DNA from: Microtetraspora fusca
Lineage (GTDB): Bacteria > Actinomycetota > Actinomycetes > Streptosporangiales > Streptosporangiaceae
Direction of reading: 5' to 3'
Assembly (NCBI RefSeq): GCF_001570365.1
Contig: NZ_BBYK01000052.1
Coordinates: 1 to 64,000, forward strand
Length of the DNA: 64,000 nucleotides
The notes under the pieces are model-generated. The model ran no database searches and was not told where the DNA came from. It was given only the letters and a program-made list of their open reading frames with translations. Positions 18,328 to 27,727 of the stretch are shown here, in pieces. The translations under genes were made by a program, and so were the position numbers. The number at the start of each line of letters is the position of its first letter. Position 1 is the stretch's first letter.

Positions 18328-19446
18328 ATGAGCAGGGACCAGGTCGGCGCCGCGGCGCGGCTGGTGGTCAAGGTCGGGTCGTCGTCGCTGACGACCCCGC
18401 AGGGCATGATCGACGTGGACCGGGTGGACGCGCTGGTCGACGTGCTGGCCGCGCGCCGCCTGTCCGGCACCCAGATCGTGCTGGTCTCCTCCGGCGCGAT
18501 CGCGGCCGGGCTTGGCCCGCTCGGGCTCAAGAGCCGTCCCAAGGACCTGGCCACCCAGCAGGCGGCGGCCTCGGTGGGCCAGGGCGTGCTCGTGGCGCGC
18601 TACACCTCGTCGTTCGCGCGGTACGGCCTGCGCGTCGGGCAGGTGCTGCTGACCGCGGACGACATGATGCGCCGGTCGCACTATCGCAACGCCCGGCGGA
18701 CGCTGGCCCGGCTGCTCGAACTCGGCATCGTGCCCGTGGTCAACGAGAACGACACCGTCGCGACCGACGAGATCCGGTTCGGCGACAACGACCGGCTCGC
18801 TGCGCTGGTCGCCCACGTCACGTACGCCGACGCCATGATCCTGCTCTCGGACGTGGACGCCCTTTACGACGGCGACCCGCGCAGGGACGGCGCCCAGCGG
18901 ATCACCGAGGTACGCGGCCCCGAGGACCTGGAGGGCGTCGAGCTGGGCACGTCCGGCCGGGTCGGCACCGGCGGCATGGTGACCAAGGTGCAGGCCGCCC
19001 GCATCGCCACCGGGGCCGGGGTGCCGGTGGTCCTCACCGCGGCCGCGCACGCCGCGCACGCGCTCGCCGGCGACGACGTCGGCACGTACTTCCACCCGGT
19101 GGGCCGCCACCCCGGCACGCGGCTGCTGTGGCTGGCCCACGCCGCCACCGGCCAGGGGCGGCTCCACCTCGACGGAGGCGCGGTCGAGGCGGTCGTCGGG
19201 CGGCGCAAGTCCCTGCTGCCCGCCGGGGTCGTCAAGGTCGAGGGCGACTTCTCCGCGGGCGACCCCGTTGACCTGTGCGGCCCGGCCGGCACGGTCGTCG
19301 CGCGCGGGCTGGTCAACTACGACGCGAGCGAGATCCCCGAGCTGCTCGGCCGCTCCACCCGCGAGCTGGCCAAGGCGCTCGGTCCGGAATACGAACGCGA
19401 GCTGATCCACCGGGACCACATCGTCATACTGGGGCACCACCACTAG
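18328..19446 (+). CDS. proB: Glutamate 5-kinase
   Basis: First step of proline synthesis: glutamate plus ATP to gamma-glutamyl phosphate. 372 aa: an amino-acid-kinase domain from KVGSSSLT (about 15-22) through the VNENDTVA and GTGGMVTK motifs to about residue 255, then a C-terminal PUA domain from about 280. GAGAGGGG lies upstream of the ATG. It lies 20 bases before proA, so the two pathway genes form one unit downstream of obg. Confidence 0.97.
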   Translation: MSRDQVGAAARLVVKVGSSSLTTPQGMIDVDRVDALVDVLAARRLSGTQIVLVSSGAIAAGLGPLGLKSRPKDLATQQAAASVGQGVLVARYTSSFARYGLRVGQVLLTADDMMRRSHYRNARRTLARLLELGIVPVVNENDTVATDEIRFGDNDRLAALVAHVTYADAMILLSDVDALYDGDPRRDGAQRITEVRGPEDLEGVELGTSGRVGTGGMVTKVQAARIATGAGVPVVLTAAAHAAHALAGDDVGTYFHPVGRHPGTRLLWLAHAATGQGRLHLDGGAVEAVVGRRKSLLPAGVVKVEGDFSAGDPVDLCGPAGTVVARGLVNYDASEIPELLGRSTRELAKALGPEYERELIHRDHIVILGHHH

Positions 19447-19466
19447 CGAGTTCTGGAGTGCGGAGC

Positions 19467-20723
19467 ATGTCTGAGGTAGAAGACTTCCTGAAGGTCGCCC
19501 GGGCGGCGAAGGACGCCGCCGCCGTGCTGGCGCCGCTGCCGCGCGCGCCGAAGGATCTCGCGCTCCGCGTGGTCGCCGACGCCCTGGTGGCGCGCTCGGC
19601 CGAGATCGTCGAGGCGAACGCCGCCGACGTGGACCGGGCCCGCGCGGCCGGCGTGCCCGAGGCGATGATCGACCGGCTCCGCCTCGACGTCGGACGCGTC
19701 GAGAAGATTGCGGCGGCGGTGCGGGAGGTGGCGGAGCTGCCCGACCCCGTGGGCGAGGTCGTCCGGGGCAGCACGCTGCCGAACGGGCTGGAGCTGCGGC
19801 AGCTGCGGGTGCCGCTCGGCGTCATCGGGATCATCTACGAGGGCCGCCCGAACGTGACCGTGGACGCCGCCGCGTTGTGCCTGAAGAGCGGCAACGCCGT
19901 GCTGCTTCGCGGCTCGTCCAGCGCGTACTCCTCGAACACCGTGCTGGTGAAGATCATGCAGGAGGCGCTGGAGGGCACGCAGGTGCCGGCGGCGGCCGTG
20001 CAGCTCGTGCCGGGCCAGACGCGGGAGTCGGTCAAGCACCTGATGCGGGCGCGCGGCCTGGTGGACGTGCTGATCCCGCGCGGCGGCGCGTCGCTGATCA
20101 ACAGCGTCGTCGAGGAGTCCACCGTTCCCGTCATCGAGACCGGCGTCGGCAACTGCCACGTGTACGTGGACGCCGACGCCGACATCGAGACCGCGCTCAC
20201 GATCCTCGTCAACGCCAAGGCGCAGCGGCCCTCGGTGTGCAACGCGGCCGAGACCCTCCTCGTCCACGCCGAGATCGCCGACGCGTTCCTGCCGAGGGCG
20301 CTCACCGCGCTCAAGGACGCGGGCGTGACCGTGCACGGTGACGAGCGGGTCCGCGCGTACGGCGCGGACGTGGTCGCGGCGACGGAGGAGGACTTCTTCG
20401 TCGAGTACCTCTCGCTGGACATCGCCGCCGCCGTGGTCGACTCCCTCGACGGCGCGGTCCGGCACATCAGGACGTACGGCTCGGGCCACACCGACGCGAT
20501 CGTCACCCGGTCGCAGGGGGCGGCGCGCCGGTTCGTCGCGAGCGTGGACTCGGCCGCGGTCGCGGTCAACGCCTCCACCCGCTTCACCGACGGCGGCGAG
20601 TTCGGCTTCGGCGCCGAGATCGGCATCTCGACCCAGAAGCTGCACGCCCGCGGCCCGATGGGCCTGCCCGAGCTGACCTCCACCAAGTGGATCTACACCG
20701 GGGACGGTCACATTCGCGGCTGA
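19467..20723 (+). CDS. proA: Glutamate-5-semialdehyde dehydrogenase (gamma-glutamyl phosphate reductase)
   Basis: Second step of proline synthesis, NADPH-dependent. 418 aa, the usual length. The catalytic cysteine lies in [15 protein letters not shown] (about residue 258), with the ALDH-like motif [20 protein letters not shown] earlier. The ATG at 19467 is chosen because [18 protein letters not shown] matches the conserved start and GGAG precedes it; longer in-frame sequence would overlap proB. It ends facing the response regulator gene, with a hairpin between. Confidence 0.96.
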   Translation: MSEVEDFLKVARAAKDAAAVLAPLPRAPKDLALRVVADALVARSAEIVEANAADVDRARAAGVPEAMIDRLRLDVGRVEKIAAAVREVAELPDPVGEVVRGSTLPNGLELRQLRVPLGVIGIIYEGRPNVTVDAAALCLKSGNAVLLRGSSSAYSSNTVLVKIMQEALEGTQVPAAAVQLVPGQTRESVKHLMRARGLVDVLIPRGGASLINSVVEESTVPVIETGVGNCHVYVDADADIETALTILVNAKAQRPSVCNAAETLLVHAEIADAFLPRALTALKDAGVTVHGDERVRAYGADVVAATEEDFFVEYLSLDIAAAVVDSLDGAVRHIRTYGSGHTDAIVTRSQGAARRFVASVDSAAVAVNASTRFTDGGEFGFGAEIGISTQKLHARGPMGLPELTSTKWIYTGDGHIRG

Positions 20724-20725
20724 CG

Positions 20726-20754
20726 CCGCCAGGCGCGGATCGGGCGCCCGGCGG
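20726..20754. terminator. Bidirectional terminator-like hairpin between proA and the regulator gene
   Basis: CCGCC-A-GGCGC pairs with GCGCC-C-GGCGG around a 7-base loop, with a single A-C mismatch. It lies between two convergent genes; there is no T run on either side. Confidence 0.6.
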
Positions 20755-20774
20755 ACGACGATCAGAGCCAGGGG

Positions 20775-21449
20775 TCAGACGCGGGCCAGTACGCGGCGCG
20801 AGCCGAGGCCCGCGTCCCTGGCCCGCAACGCGGCGTCGGTACGGCTCGGCGCCTCCAGTTTGGTGAGCACGTTGCTCACGTGGTTGCGCACCGTCTTGGG
20901 CGCCAGGCGCAGCTCCCGGGCGATCTCGGCGTTGGACCGGCCGTCCGCGAGGTGCTCGAGGATCTCGTGCTCCCGCTGGGTCAGCCCGGGAAACGGTGTC
21001 TGCGCCGCCGGGGTGTCGAGGCGGGCCAGCAGGCGTGCCCCCACGCCCCGGCCGAACACCATCTGTCCCAGCGCGACGGAGCGGACCGCCGCCGCGATCT
21101 CCCCGGGGCTGGCGCATTTGAGCAGATACCCGTACGTTCCGGCGCGGAGCGCGGCGACCAGGTCCCCCTCGGTCTCGCCCGTGCCCAGAGTGAGGATCCG
21201 TACGGCGGGGCACCTGCGGGACAGGTAGTCCACCGCGTCCGCCATGGCGACGTCGATCAGGACGACGTTCGGGCGGAGCCGTACGGCGAGCCGGATCGCG
21301 TCGAGCGCCTCCGACGCGGCGCCCACGACGGTGACGTCGCCGGTTTCGTGCAATGCGGACCGAACCCCTTCGGCATACAAGGGATGCTCGTCGGCCACCA
21401 GGACGGTGACGTGCCGGGTGCCCCGCCCGGTCGTGCGGTCGGTGTCCAT
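20775..21449 (-). CDS. NarL/FixJ-family response regulator
   Basis: 224 aa. Receiver domain at residues 15-130 with Asp66 in VVLIDVAMAD as the probable phosphorylation site and Asp20-Glu21 as acidic partners. A LuxR-type helix-turn-helix follows at about 155-215 (LTQREHEILEHLADGRSNAEIARELRLAPKTVRNHVSNVL). No histidine kinase gene is adjacent, so it is an orphan regulator here. The start at 21449 is the last ATG before the receiver domain. It is transcribed away from the small-ORF/DoxX pair, with palindromes in the shared upstream region. Confidence 0.88.
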   Translation of the reverse strand: MDTDRTTGRGTRHVTVLVADEHPLYAEGVRSALHETGDVTVVGAASEALDAIRLAVRLRPNVVLIDVAMADAVDYLSRRCPAVRILTLGTGETEGDLVAALRAGTYGYLLKCASPGEIAAAVRSVALGQMVFGRGVGARLLARLDTPAAQTPFPGLTQREHEILEHLADGRSNAEIARELRLAPKTVRNHVSNVLTKLEAPSRTDAALRARDAGLGSRRVLARV

Positions 21450-21560
21450 TTGGGGTGAACCCCCGCTTTCTCGGTTGCCTTCTTGCGGTGAGAGCCGCAC
21501 GCCCCCAGCGGCGGCCTCCCTCAAGGATCGGTCAGCCCGCTTGGGAACGACTTGTGGTTG

Positions 21561-21614
21561 CCTGGTCAGGCGATCAACTTTGCGCAAAGCAACGCGCGTG
21601 TCACTAGGGGTGAC
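21561..21614. promoter_or_regulatory. Palindromes between the divergent regulator and DoxX units
   Basis: CTTTGCGCAAAG (21578-21589) is a perfect 12-bp palindrome. CCTGGTCAGG lies just upstream (21561-21570) and GTCAC/GTGAC half-sites flank TAGGG at 21600-21614. They sit between the regulator start (21449) and the small gene at 21640, where an operator would be expected. Confidence 0.4.
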
Positions 21615-21639
21615 GACGCCGTGCGGCTTTGCTGTGCCC

Positions 21640-21807
21640 ATGGAAATCGTGGTTGCCCTTGGCATGGCGGTCGGCGTGGTCATCGCCGCGGACCGGCTCA
21701 TGCTGTGGCTGGAAAGCCGGGGGCACGTCAACTGGCGGCGCACCGGGCCCAAAAGGCTGAGCGCCGAACCCGAGACAGAGCTGGAACTCCTGCTGAAGGA
21801 CTCATGA
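21640..21807 (+). CDS. Small membrane-anchored protein, unknown function
   Basis: 55 aa: MEIVVALGMAVGVVIAADRL forms one membrane helix at the N-terminus, then a polar tail that begins basic and ends acidic (ETELELLLKDS). I do not recognise a family. Its TGA overlaps the ATG of the DoxX gene at 21804 (ATGATGA), so the two are probably translated together. That overlap and sensible amino-acid composition are the main reasons to treat it as real. Confidence 0.6.
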   Translation: MEIVVALGMAVGVVIAADRLMLWLESRGHVNWRRTGPKRLSAEPETELELLLKDS

Positions 21808-22247
21808 TGAGGCGGGTGCTCTATGCCGTCGCCGCGCTGATCGGCAGGGCGGTGCTCGGGGCCGTCTTCATGACGCACGGCTGGGAGAAGTACGGCCACG
21901 GCGTCGACGCCGTCGCCGCGCAGTTCGCCTCGGCGGACGTCCCGCTGCCGTACGTCTCGGCGGTCTTCGCCATCATGGCGGAGCTGGGCGGGGGCTGCCT
22001 GCTCCTCCTCGGCCTGCTCACGCCCGTCGCGGGGATCGCGGTCGGCATGGTGGCGGCGGGGGCCTTCCTCTACGTCCACGCCTCGCACGGCCTGGGCGAG
22101 GACGGCGGCCTGGAACTCGTGCTCGCGCTAGGGGCGCTCGCGCTGCTCGTCGCGGTCGCGGGTCCGGGGCCACTGAGCCTCGACCACCTGCTCGTCGGGC
22201 GGATGAGGGCGCGTCGCCGCGCGGGGATGGTCCAGGCGTCGGTCTGA
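21804..22247 (+). CDS. DoxX family membrane protein
   Basis: 147 aa with four membrane segments (about 5-24, 48-70, 72-94 and 103-125). The early RAVLGAVFMTHGWEK segment and AELGGGCLLLLGLLTP are typical of DoxX/SURF4-like proteins. Actinobacterial members are linked to oxidative stress or quinone-dependent redox, but the reaction here is not deducible. Two ATG codons in tandem (21804, 21807) are possible starts. It is coupled to the 55-aa protein upstream. Confidence 0.85.
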   Translation: MMRRVLYAVAALIGRAVLGAVFMTHGWEKYGHGVDAVAAQFASADVPLPYVSAVFAIMAELGGGCLLLLGLLTPVAGIAVGMVAAGAFLYVHASHGLGEDGGLELVLALGALALLVAVAGPGPLSLDHLLVGRMRARRRAGMVQASV

Positions 22248-22306
22248 TATCCCCCCGGCGCGCCTTCCCGGATTTGTCCGTCACGGCCGCTATGGTTGTC
22301 CCTCCT

Positions 22307-23866
22307 ATGGGTGGACGTCTGGGGCGGGTCGGCCCGTACGCGCTGCTGGAGCGGCTGGGCCAGGGCGGCATGGGCGAGGTCTACCTCGCGGCCAACCGCC
22401 GGGGCGAGCAGGTCGCGGTCAAGATGCTCCGCGACCCGCTCGGAGACGATCCGGACGCACGATTACGCCTTGAGCGCGAGGTGCGGGCCCTGCGCAGGGT
22501 GGAGAGCCCGTACGTCGCTCAGGTCCTGGACGCCGATCTGTCGTGCGACCGGCCCTACCTGGTGATGGAGCACATCGAGGGCGAGACGCTGCTCGACGCG
22601 GTGCGTCGCCGGGGGCCGCTGCCCGAGGCCGAGTCGATCTCGCTGGCCCACGACCTCGCGACGGCGTTGGCGATCACGCACGCCGCCGGTGTCGTCCATC
22701 GCGACCTGAAGCCGGCGAACGTCCTGATGGGCGCGGAGGGGCCGGTGCTGATCGACTTCGGCATCGCCCAGGTCCTCGACGCGACCCGGCTGACCGTGAC
22801 CGGGACGTTCCTCGGCACACCCGGGTACGCCGCGCCCGAGCTGTTCGCCGACGAGACGGTGGGGGAGCCGGCCGACGTGCACGCGTGGGCGGCGACGGTG
22901 GCGTTCGCCGCCACCGGCCGGCCCACCTTCGGCAAGGGGACCGTCGAATCCCAGATGTACGCGATTCTGCACGGCCAGGCGGACCTCGCCGGGGTGCCAC
23001 CCGCGCTGTTGCCGTTGGTCAGGGCGGCCCTGCACCGCGACCCGGCCAAGCGTCCCACGGCCGCGGTCCTGGCCGACCGGCTGGCCAGGCTCGCCCGTGC
23101 CGCAGCCGACTCCGCGCCCGCGGAGGGTGGTCGCGGCGCCGCACTCGTGCGGAGGACCGTGCGGCCGGGACGGAGCGCCCGCGCTCATCACACCGCCCGT
23201 CCGGGCCGTGCCGAGCGGACTCCTCGTCCCGGCCGTGCCGACCACGCTCCCCGTGTCGGCCGGGCGGGCCGTACAGCGCGGCCCGCGACCTCGGCGTCGG
23301 CCGCCGAGGCGGTGGCGGACGCCGAGGTGGACGCGCGGCCGCGCATCGGCCTCCCACGCGGAAGCGCGACCCTCCTGGTGCTGGCGCTGCTCGCGGTCCC
23401 GTGTGTGGTGGTGTCGCTCGTCTACCCGCTCGCCACGTTCGTGATCACGGGGACGCTCATGGTGCTCGCCAGGGCGCTGTGGAGCGGCCACTGGCTGGTA
23501 CGCCGGCGTGAGTCGGCCAAGATGCGCGCTGTCCTGCGCGTGGTGACCTTTCCCCTGACGCTGGCGGGTTCCCTCGTCTCCGCGGTGGCCTGGCCGGGAC
23601 TGCCCGCCGCGGCCGCGGCCTTCGCCACGCTCTGGCTCACGGCCGGAGCACGCCTGGAACCGGAGTGGTGGACCCAGGCGGTGCCCGTGACGGTCGCGGG
23701 GGTCGCCTTCGGCGTCGTCACCGGCGTGATCATCGGCCGTGAGGTCGAACGCGTCGGCGCTCGGGTGCCCGGACTGCGGAGAGAGGGCCTGCGGGCGCTC
23801 GCCGTGCTCGGCGGTTTCGTGGCGGTGTGCGCGACGGCCGTGCGAGCGGTGGCGTTCTTCGTCTAG
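22307..23866 (+). CDS. Membrane Ser/Thr protein kinase (PknB-like catalytic domain)
   Basis: 519 aa. Hanks-type kinase at residues 9-265: glycine loop GQGGMGEVY (about 19-27), Lys39, HRDLKPAN (131-138), DFG (150-152), GTPGYAAPE (170-178), so it should be active. A basic, proline-rich linker with RPGR repeats follows (about 280-340), then roughly four membrane helices at 355-515. There are no PASTA repeats or external sensor domain. Starts at 22274 (TTG) and 22292 (ATG) are in frame too; 22307 is preferred because TATGGT, a possible -10, covers 22292. It is convergent with the M48 gene. Confidence 0.88.
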   Translation: MGGRLGRVGPYALLERLGQGGMGEVYLAANRRGEQVAVKMLRDPLGDDPDARLRLEREVRALRRVESPYVAQVLDADLSCDRPYLVMEHIEGETLLDAVRRRGPLPEAESISLAHDLATALAITHAAGVVHRDLKPANVLMGAEGPVLIDFGIAQVLDATRLTVTGTFLGTPGYAAPELFADETVGEPADVHAWAATVAFAATGRPTFGKGTVESQMYAILHGQADLAGVPPALLPLVRAALHRDPAKRPTAAVLADRLARLARAAADSAPAEGGRGAALVRRTVRPGRSARAHHTARPGRAERTPRPGRADHAPRVGRAGRTARPATSASAAEAVADAEVDARPRIGLPRGSATLLVLALLAVPCVVVSLVYPLATFVITGTLMVLARALWSGHWLVRRRESAKMRAVLRVVTFPLTLAGSLVSAVAWPGLPAAAAAFATLWLTAGARLEPEWWTQAVPVTVAGVAFGVVTGVIIGREVERVGARVPGLRREGLRALAVLGGFVAVCATAVRAVAFFV

Positions 23867-23914
23867 CTTTCTCTGGCGTCGTCCGGCGTGCTCCGGCTCC
23901 TTTCGCCGTTGTGA

Positions 23915-24925
23915 CTAGCTCTCCCTGCGGGCGAACTTGTTGAAGATGCGCTCGCCGGCGTTGACCGCGCCCTCGGCCACGTCCCGCAGGACGCCGATGA
24001 AGGGGTCCTGCGACTGGGCCCAGGACTCGCGGTAGGAGTTCGCGGCCGCCTTGACCTCTTCAGTGATCTTGGCGTTGGCGTCGTCGGCGCGGCGCGGGTA
24101 GTCCCCCGCCAGGATGGAGTCGTACTCGCCGCCCCGGCGCCAGCGGTCGAGCTCGGCGACCCGGGTGACCGCGAACGGGTGAGTCGTGCCGATCAGGTTG
24201 AGAATCTTGAGCAGGCCGTCGCGGACGTCGCCGCCGGTGTCGTACTCGCGGGCCTGGTCGAGGAACGCCTCGATGTTCATCTCGTGCAGGCGCGAGCCGC
24301 CGGCGAGCTTCATCAGGGCGCGCAGCGCGGCGTCCGGGTCCTGCCCGGCGAGCAGCCCGCCGCGGTCGGCCGACATCTCCGCCTTGCGCTGCCACTCCTC
24401 CAGAGCGGCCACGATCACCCGCAGTCCGATGTAGCCGAGCGGGATCCACGCGACCCGGGTGGCGAGGCGGGTGAGGATGGCCAGCATCGTGCCGTAGACC
24501 GCGTGGCCGGACAGGATGTGGGAGGTCTCGTGCCCGATGACGAAGCGGAGCTCCTCCTCGTCCATCAGGTCGAGCAGGCCGGTGGAGACCACGATGAACG
24601 GCTCGTCGAAGCCGATGGCCATGGCGTACACCTGGGGGTCCTGCTGTACGTAGATCTCAGGGATCCGGTGCAGGTCCAGGATGTACGCGCTGTCGCGGCC
24701 CATGTCGTGGAGGCCGCGGAACTGCGTATCAGTGGTGCGCACCGCGGACGCCAGGAACATCAGGCGCAGGCGGCGCTCGCTGAACAGACCGGACATGCGC
24801 TTGAGCACCGAGTCGAACCCGCTGAGCGAGCGCATCGCGACGAGCGCGGACCGGTCTGCGGGGTGTTCGTACGCGCGGGAGCTGATGCCGGGCAGCTGCA
24901 CGCGACTGCGATCGGGAGTGGTCAT
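23915..24925 (-). CDS. M48-family zinc metalloprotease
   Basis: 336 aa. The zinc motif HETSH is at 132-136, and the third ligand is probably in [10 protein letters not shown] about 60 residues on. A hydrophobic segment follows the motif (about 143-180), as in HtpX/Ste24-like peptidases, so membrane association is likely. The N-terminal region has no clear signal peptide. The ATG at 24925 is preferred over the one at 24934 because a -10 box (TAGCAT) ends 7 bases before 24925 and covers 24934. It is divergent from nadD. Confidence 0.88.
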   Translation of the reverse strand: MTTPDRSRVQLPGISSRAYEHPADRSALVAMRSLSGFDSVLKRMSGLFSERRLRLMFLASAVRTTDTQFRGLHDMGRDSAYILDLHRIPEIYVQQDPQVYAMAIGFDEPFIVVSTGLLDLMDEEELRFVIGHETSHILSGHAVYGTMLAILTRLATRVAWIPLGYIGLRVIVAALEEWQRKAEMSADRGGLLAGQDPDAALRALMKLAGGSRLHEMNIEAFLDQAREYDTGGDVRDGLLKILNLIGTTHPFAVTRVAELDRWRRGGEYDSILAGDYPRRADDANAKITEEVKAAANSYRESWAQSQDPFIGVLRDVAEGAVNAGERIFNKFARRES

Positions 24926-24932
24926 GTCCCGC

Positions 24933-24938
24933 ATGCTA
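24933..24938 (-). promoter_or_regulatory. Leaderless -10 of the M48 gene
   Basis: TAGCAT read on the minus strand, 7 bases before the ATG at 24925, with no Shine-Dalgarno sequence. Confidence 0.5.
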
Positions 24939-25010
24939 TGTCGGTGGGCCTGACCGCGCGCGGGACTGTGTTTTAGAGGGGTACCTCCGGTTCTCGCGTG
25001 ACCTGCAGGC

Positions 25011-25016
25011 TAGGGT
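25011..25016 (+). promoter_or_regulatory. Leaderless -10 of nadD
   Basis: TAGGGT lies 7 bases before the ATG at 25024. Confidence 0.5.
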
Positions 25017-25023
25017 CCGTTTC

Positions 25024-25635
25024 ATGAGAAATGGGGCGGCGACCAGACGGCTGGGCATCATGGGAGGGACGTTCGACCCGATCCATCATGGTCACCTGGT
25101 GGCCGCGAGCGAGGTCGCGCACCACTTCAGCCTGGACGAAGTGGTGTTCGTGCCGACCGGGCAGCCGTGGCAGAAGGCCCACAAGACGGTGACGGCCGCG
25201 GAAGACCGCTATCTGATGACGGTCATCGCGACGGCGTCGAATCCGCGTTTCTCCGTCAGCCGCGTGGACATCGACCGCCCGGGGCCGACGTACACGATCG
25301 ACACGCTGCGCGACATCTCCGCCACCTACGGGCCCGACGTCGAGCTGTACTTCATCACCGGCGCCGACGCGCTGGCGCAGATTCTGAGCTGGCGCGACGT
25401 GGATGAGCTGTTCCAGATCGCCCACTTCGTCGGCTGTGACCGGCCGGGGCACGCGCTTCTGGACCCCGGACTGCCCGAGGGACGGGTCAGCCTGATCGAG
25501 ATCCCGGCGCTGTCGATCTCCTCGACGGAGTGCCGCGAGCGTGTGGCCGCCGGCGAGCCGATCTGGTACCTCGTCCCGGACGGCATCGTGCAGTACATCA
25601 ACAAGCGCGGCCTCTACCGCGATCTTTCGGACTGA
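25024..25635 (+). CDS. nadD: Nicotinate-nucleotide adenylyltransferase
   Basis: Adenylates nicotinate mononucleotide in NAD synthesis. 203 aa. The nucleotidyltransferase motif [12 protein letters not shown] is at 14-25 and the C-terminal [10 protein letters not shown] motif near 165-175. Family length and start are normal. In related genomes nadD lies just upstream of rsfS and a histidine phosphatase gene; here a secreted protease gene separates them. Confidence 0.96.
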   Translation: MRNGAATRRLGIMGGTFDPIHHGHLVAASEVAHHFSLDEVVFVPTGQPWQKAHKTVTAAEDRYLMTVIATASNPRFSVSRVDIDRPGPTYTIDTLRDISATYGPDVELYFITGADALAQILSWRDVDELFQIAHFVGCDRPGHALLDPGLPEGRVSLIEIPALSISSTECRERVAAGEPIWYLVPDGIVQYINKRGLYRDLSD

Positions 25636-25926
25636 TCTGGGCCGCCGTCACCTGTCGATGTCCGCAGGGCACATCGAGGGCACATCGGCGAAGATCGCAT
25701 CGGCGGCCCGCCCTGGCTCGCTCGTCGGCATCCGGCCACAGAAGTGCGCAGATGTTCAAGGTCGTGACGGCGGAGCGGTGGCCCATGAGGGCGCGAACAC
25801 GAGGTGGGCCTGACGGCGAAGCGGTAGTTCTCCGCGTACTCATGCGTGTCCAGCATCCTGTAAGTGCGCGGAAAGAGAGGCTGCCTATCTTCACGCCAGT
25901 TTCCGTTTTTGACCAAGGGAGCCCTC

Positions 25927-27003
25927 ATGCACCCCCGGACTCGGCACCTGGTTCTCCCCCTGTGCGTCCTGGCCGCCGCCGGTCTTGTCGGCGGCATCCC
26001 CGCCGCCGCCCCGGCGCAGGCCGCCGATGTCGTCACCTACGTACCGCTCGCCGGTGCAGGTGCCTACGCACGTGGCATCGTCGACTACTGGGTGAACAAC
26101 AACGCGGCCAACCTCATCAAGGCAACGCCGTACACGCCCACGGTCAACGTCAGGTCCCGCGGCAGTGAGCCGACCCCCGACGGTCCTCCCGGGCTCGTAG
26201 GGGAAAACATCAAGCCGACATCGCCGCAGAGAAATATGAATCTTCCCAAAAGCGTGGGAAAGGTGTTCTTCACGGACATCGACGGCAACCCGCGCTGGTG
26301 CAGTGCCACGGTGATGCTGTCGCAGTACAAGAACGTCGTCGCCACGGCGGGGCACTGCGTGTACGAGCCCACGGCCCAGACGTACCACTTCAACTGGGTG
26401 TTCATCCCCGGTTACTACAAGGGCAGCGCCCCGTGGGGCATCTACGTCGGCAAGCAGGCGTACGTCCACAGCGACTTCAACGCCCGCCGGGACAGCGGCC
26501 GCGACTACTCGTTCGTCACCGTCCACAACGGTGTCGACAGCAACCTCAGCGACGTCGGCCGCCTCGGCGACAAGGTCGGCGGCCAGGGCCTGGCCTACAA
26601 CCAGAAGATCGGCGACAACCTCCACGTGTTCGGCTATCCGAGCGGACCGCTTCCCAGCGGAGATAAACTCACCGGCAAGACCTTAAAGTGGACCTACGGT
26701 CCGAGTTACGGCGTGGTCGCCTTGGACTGGGAAAAAGACCGCCTGGGAATCCCGAGCGTTCGCAAGGCCAAGAAGTTGGTCGGTGTCCGTTCCCCCCTCC
26801 CCGCCGATGGCTCCTCGGGGTCGGCGTGGCTGCTCGACTACAACTCCGGGATCCGCACCGGCTACCTCAACGGCCTGACCGTCGGCGTCTCCGACACCGA
26901 CGGCGACCACTGGACCGACACCGCCGCTTCGCCCTACTTCGACAGCGCGACGTATCGGGTCTACCAGGCCGCTGCCGGTCTCCGGTCCGGCGGCATCAGC
27001 TGA
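25927..27003 (+). CDS. Secreted trypsin-like serine protease
   Basis: 358 aa. A signal peptide (residues 1-33, cleavage probably after AQA) leads into a ~75-residue propeptide-like region and an S1-fold domain. The catalytic triad can be placed: His143 in TAGHC, Asp193 in RDYSFVTV, Ser297 in DGSSGSAW. Cys125 and Cys144 should form the classic disulfide next to the histidine. It resembles secreted V8/trypsin-like peptidases of actinobacteria. AAGGGAG lies upstream of the ATG. It sits between nadD and rsfS on the same strand, with about 290 bases free on each side, which suggests an insertion. Confidence 0.88.
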   Translation: MHPRTRHLVLPLCVLAAAGLVGGIPAAAPAQAADVVTYVPLAGAGAYARGIVDYWVNNNAANLIKATPYTPTVNVRSRGSEPTPDGPPGLVGENIKPTSPQRNMNLPKSVGKVFFTDIDGNPRWCSATVMLSQYKNVVATAGHCVYEPTAQTYHFNWVFIPGYYKGSAPWGIYVGKQAYVHSDFNARRDSGRDYSFVTVHNGVDSNLSDVGRLGDKVGGQGLAYNQKIGDNLHVFGYPSGPLPSGDKLTGKTLKWTYGPSYGVVALDWEKDRLGIPSVRKAKKLVGVRSPLPADGSSGSAWLLDYNSGIRTGYLNGLTVGVSDTDGDHWTDTAASPYFDSATYRVYQAAAGLRSGGIS

Positions 27004-27065
27004 GTCGACCCGAGGGCGGCCAGCGCGGGAGCCGTCCCCGGCAACCGGCGAGCAGCGCGGCGAGC

Positions 27066-27109
27066 CATCAACGGGGGCCCACCCTTCCCTTGTACAGGGC
27101 CCGTTGATG
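27066..27109 (+). terminator. Terminator-like inverted repeat after the protease gene
   Basis: 10-bp stem CATCAACGGG/CCCGTTGATG (27066-27075 with 27100-27109), with an inner CCC/GGG pairing across a two-base bulge. There is no clear T tract. Confidence 0.6.
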
Positions 27110-27288
27110 CCGGAACCGCAGGCCGGAGGCGGAATCGGCGGGGCGGTGGCGTACGTTGAAACGGCACGAGGCCGCGTTCGGGATAGGGTCGGGCGCGGAA
27201 ACGGGATTGAATCGCCCGCCTTTCGGCGGGCACCCTTGGAAGAGTCGATCGAGTCCCGTGTCCCGGCAATGGAGGACAGAACCACATC

Positions 27289-27693
27289 GTGACCGCATCT
27301 GAGAGATCGCTTCAGCTCGTACGGGTGGCCGCCGAGGCTGCGGCGGACAAGCTGGCCGACGACATCATCGCCTATGACGTGAGCGAGCAGCTCGTCATCA
27401 CCGACGCGTTCCTGCTCTGCTCCGCCTCCAACGACCGTCAGGTCCGCGCCATCGTGGACGAGATCGAGGAGAAGCTCCGCGTCGAGGCCGACGCCAAGCC
27501 GGTTCGCCGTGAGGGCGAACGAGAGGGGCGCTGGGTGCTCCTCGACTACATCGACATCGTCGTCCACGTCCAGCATGAGGAGGAGCGCACCTTCTACGCC
27601 CTTGAGCGGCTCTGGAAGGACTGCCCCTCGATCGAGCTTCCGGAGAGCGTCACCCGGGTGGCCGCGCAGCGGGCCGGCGGGGCCGCCCGGTGA
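27289..27693 (+). CDS. rsfS: Ribosomal silencing factor RsfS
   Basis: 134 aa. Iojap/RsfS binds ribosomal protein L14 and blocks subunit joining when nutrients are short. The core DDIIAYDVSEQLVITDAFLL and the C-terminal DYIDIVVHVQHEEERTFYALERLW match the family well. GTG start; a 7-bp hairpin (27214-27231) lies in the leader. A histidine phosphatase gene follows 34 bases downstream. Confidence 0.96.
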   Translation: MTASERSLQLVRVAAEAAADKLADDIIAYDVSEQLVITDAFLLCSASNDRQVRAIVDEIEEKLRVEADAKPVRREGEREGRWVLLDYIDIVVHVQHEEERTFYALERLWKDCPSIELPESVTRVAAQRAGGAAR

Positions 27694-27727
27694 GCGAACT
27701 GCTCATGCCGGCGGCGGGGAGACCCGC

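Noticed and set aside
25636-25926. Small ORFs between nadD and the protease
   Set aside because: Several overlapping frames of 80 to 140 codons, none with a start signal or familiar motif; more likely leader and promoter sequence.
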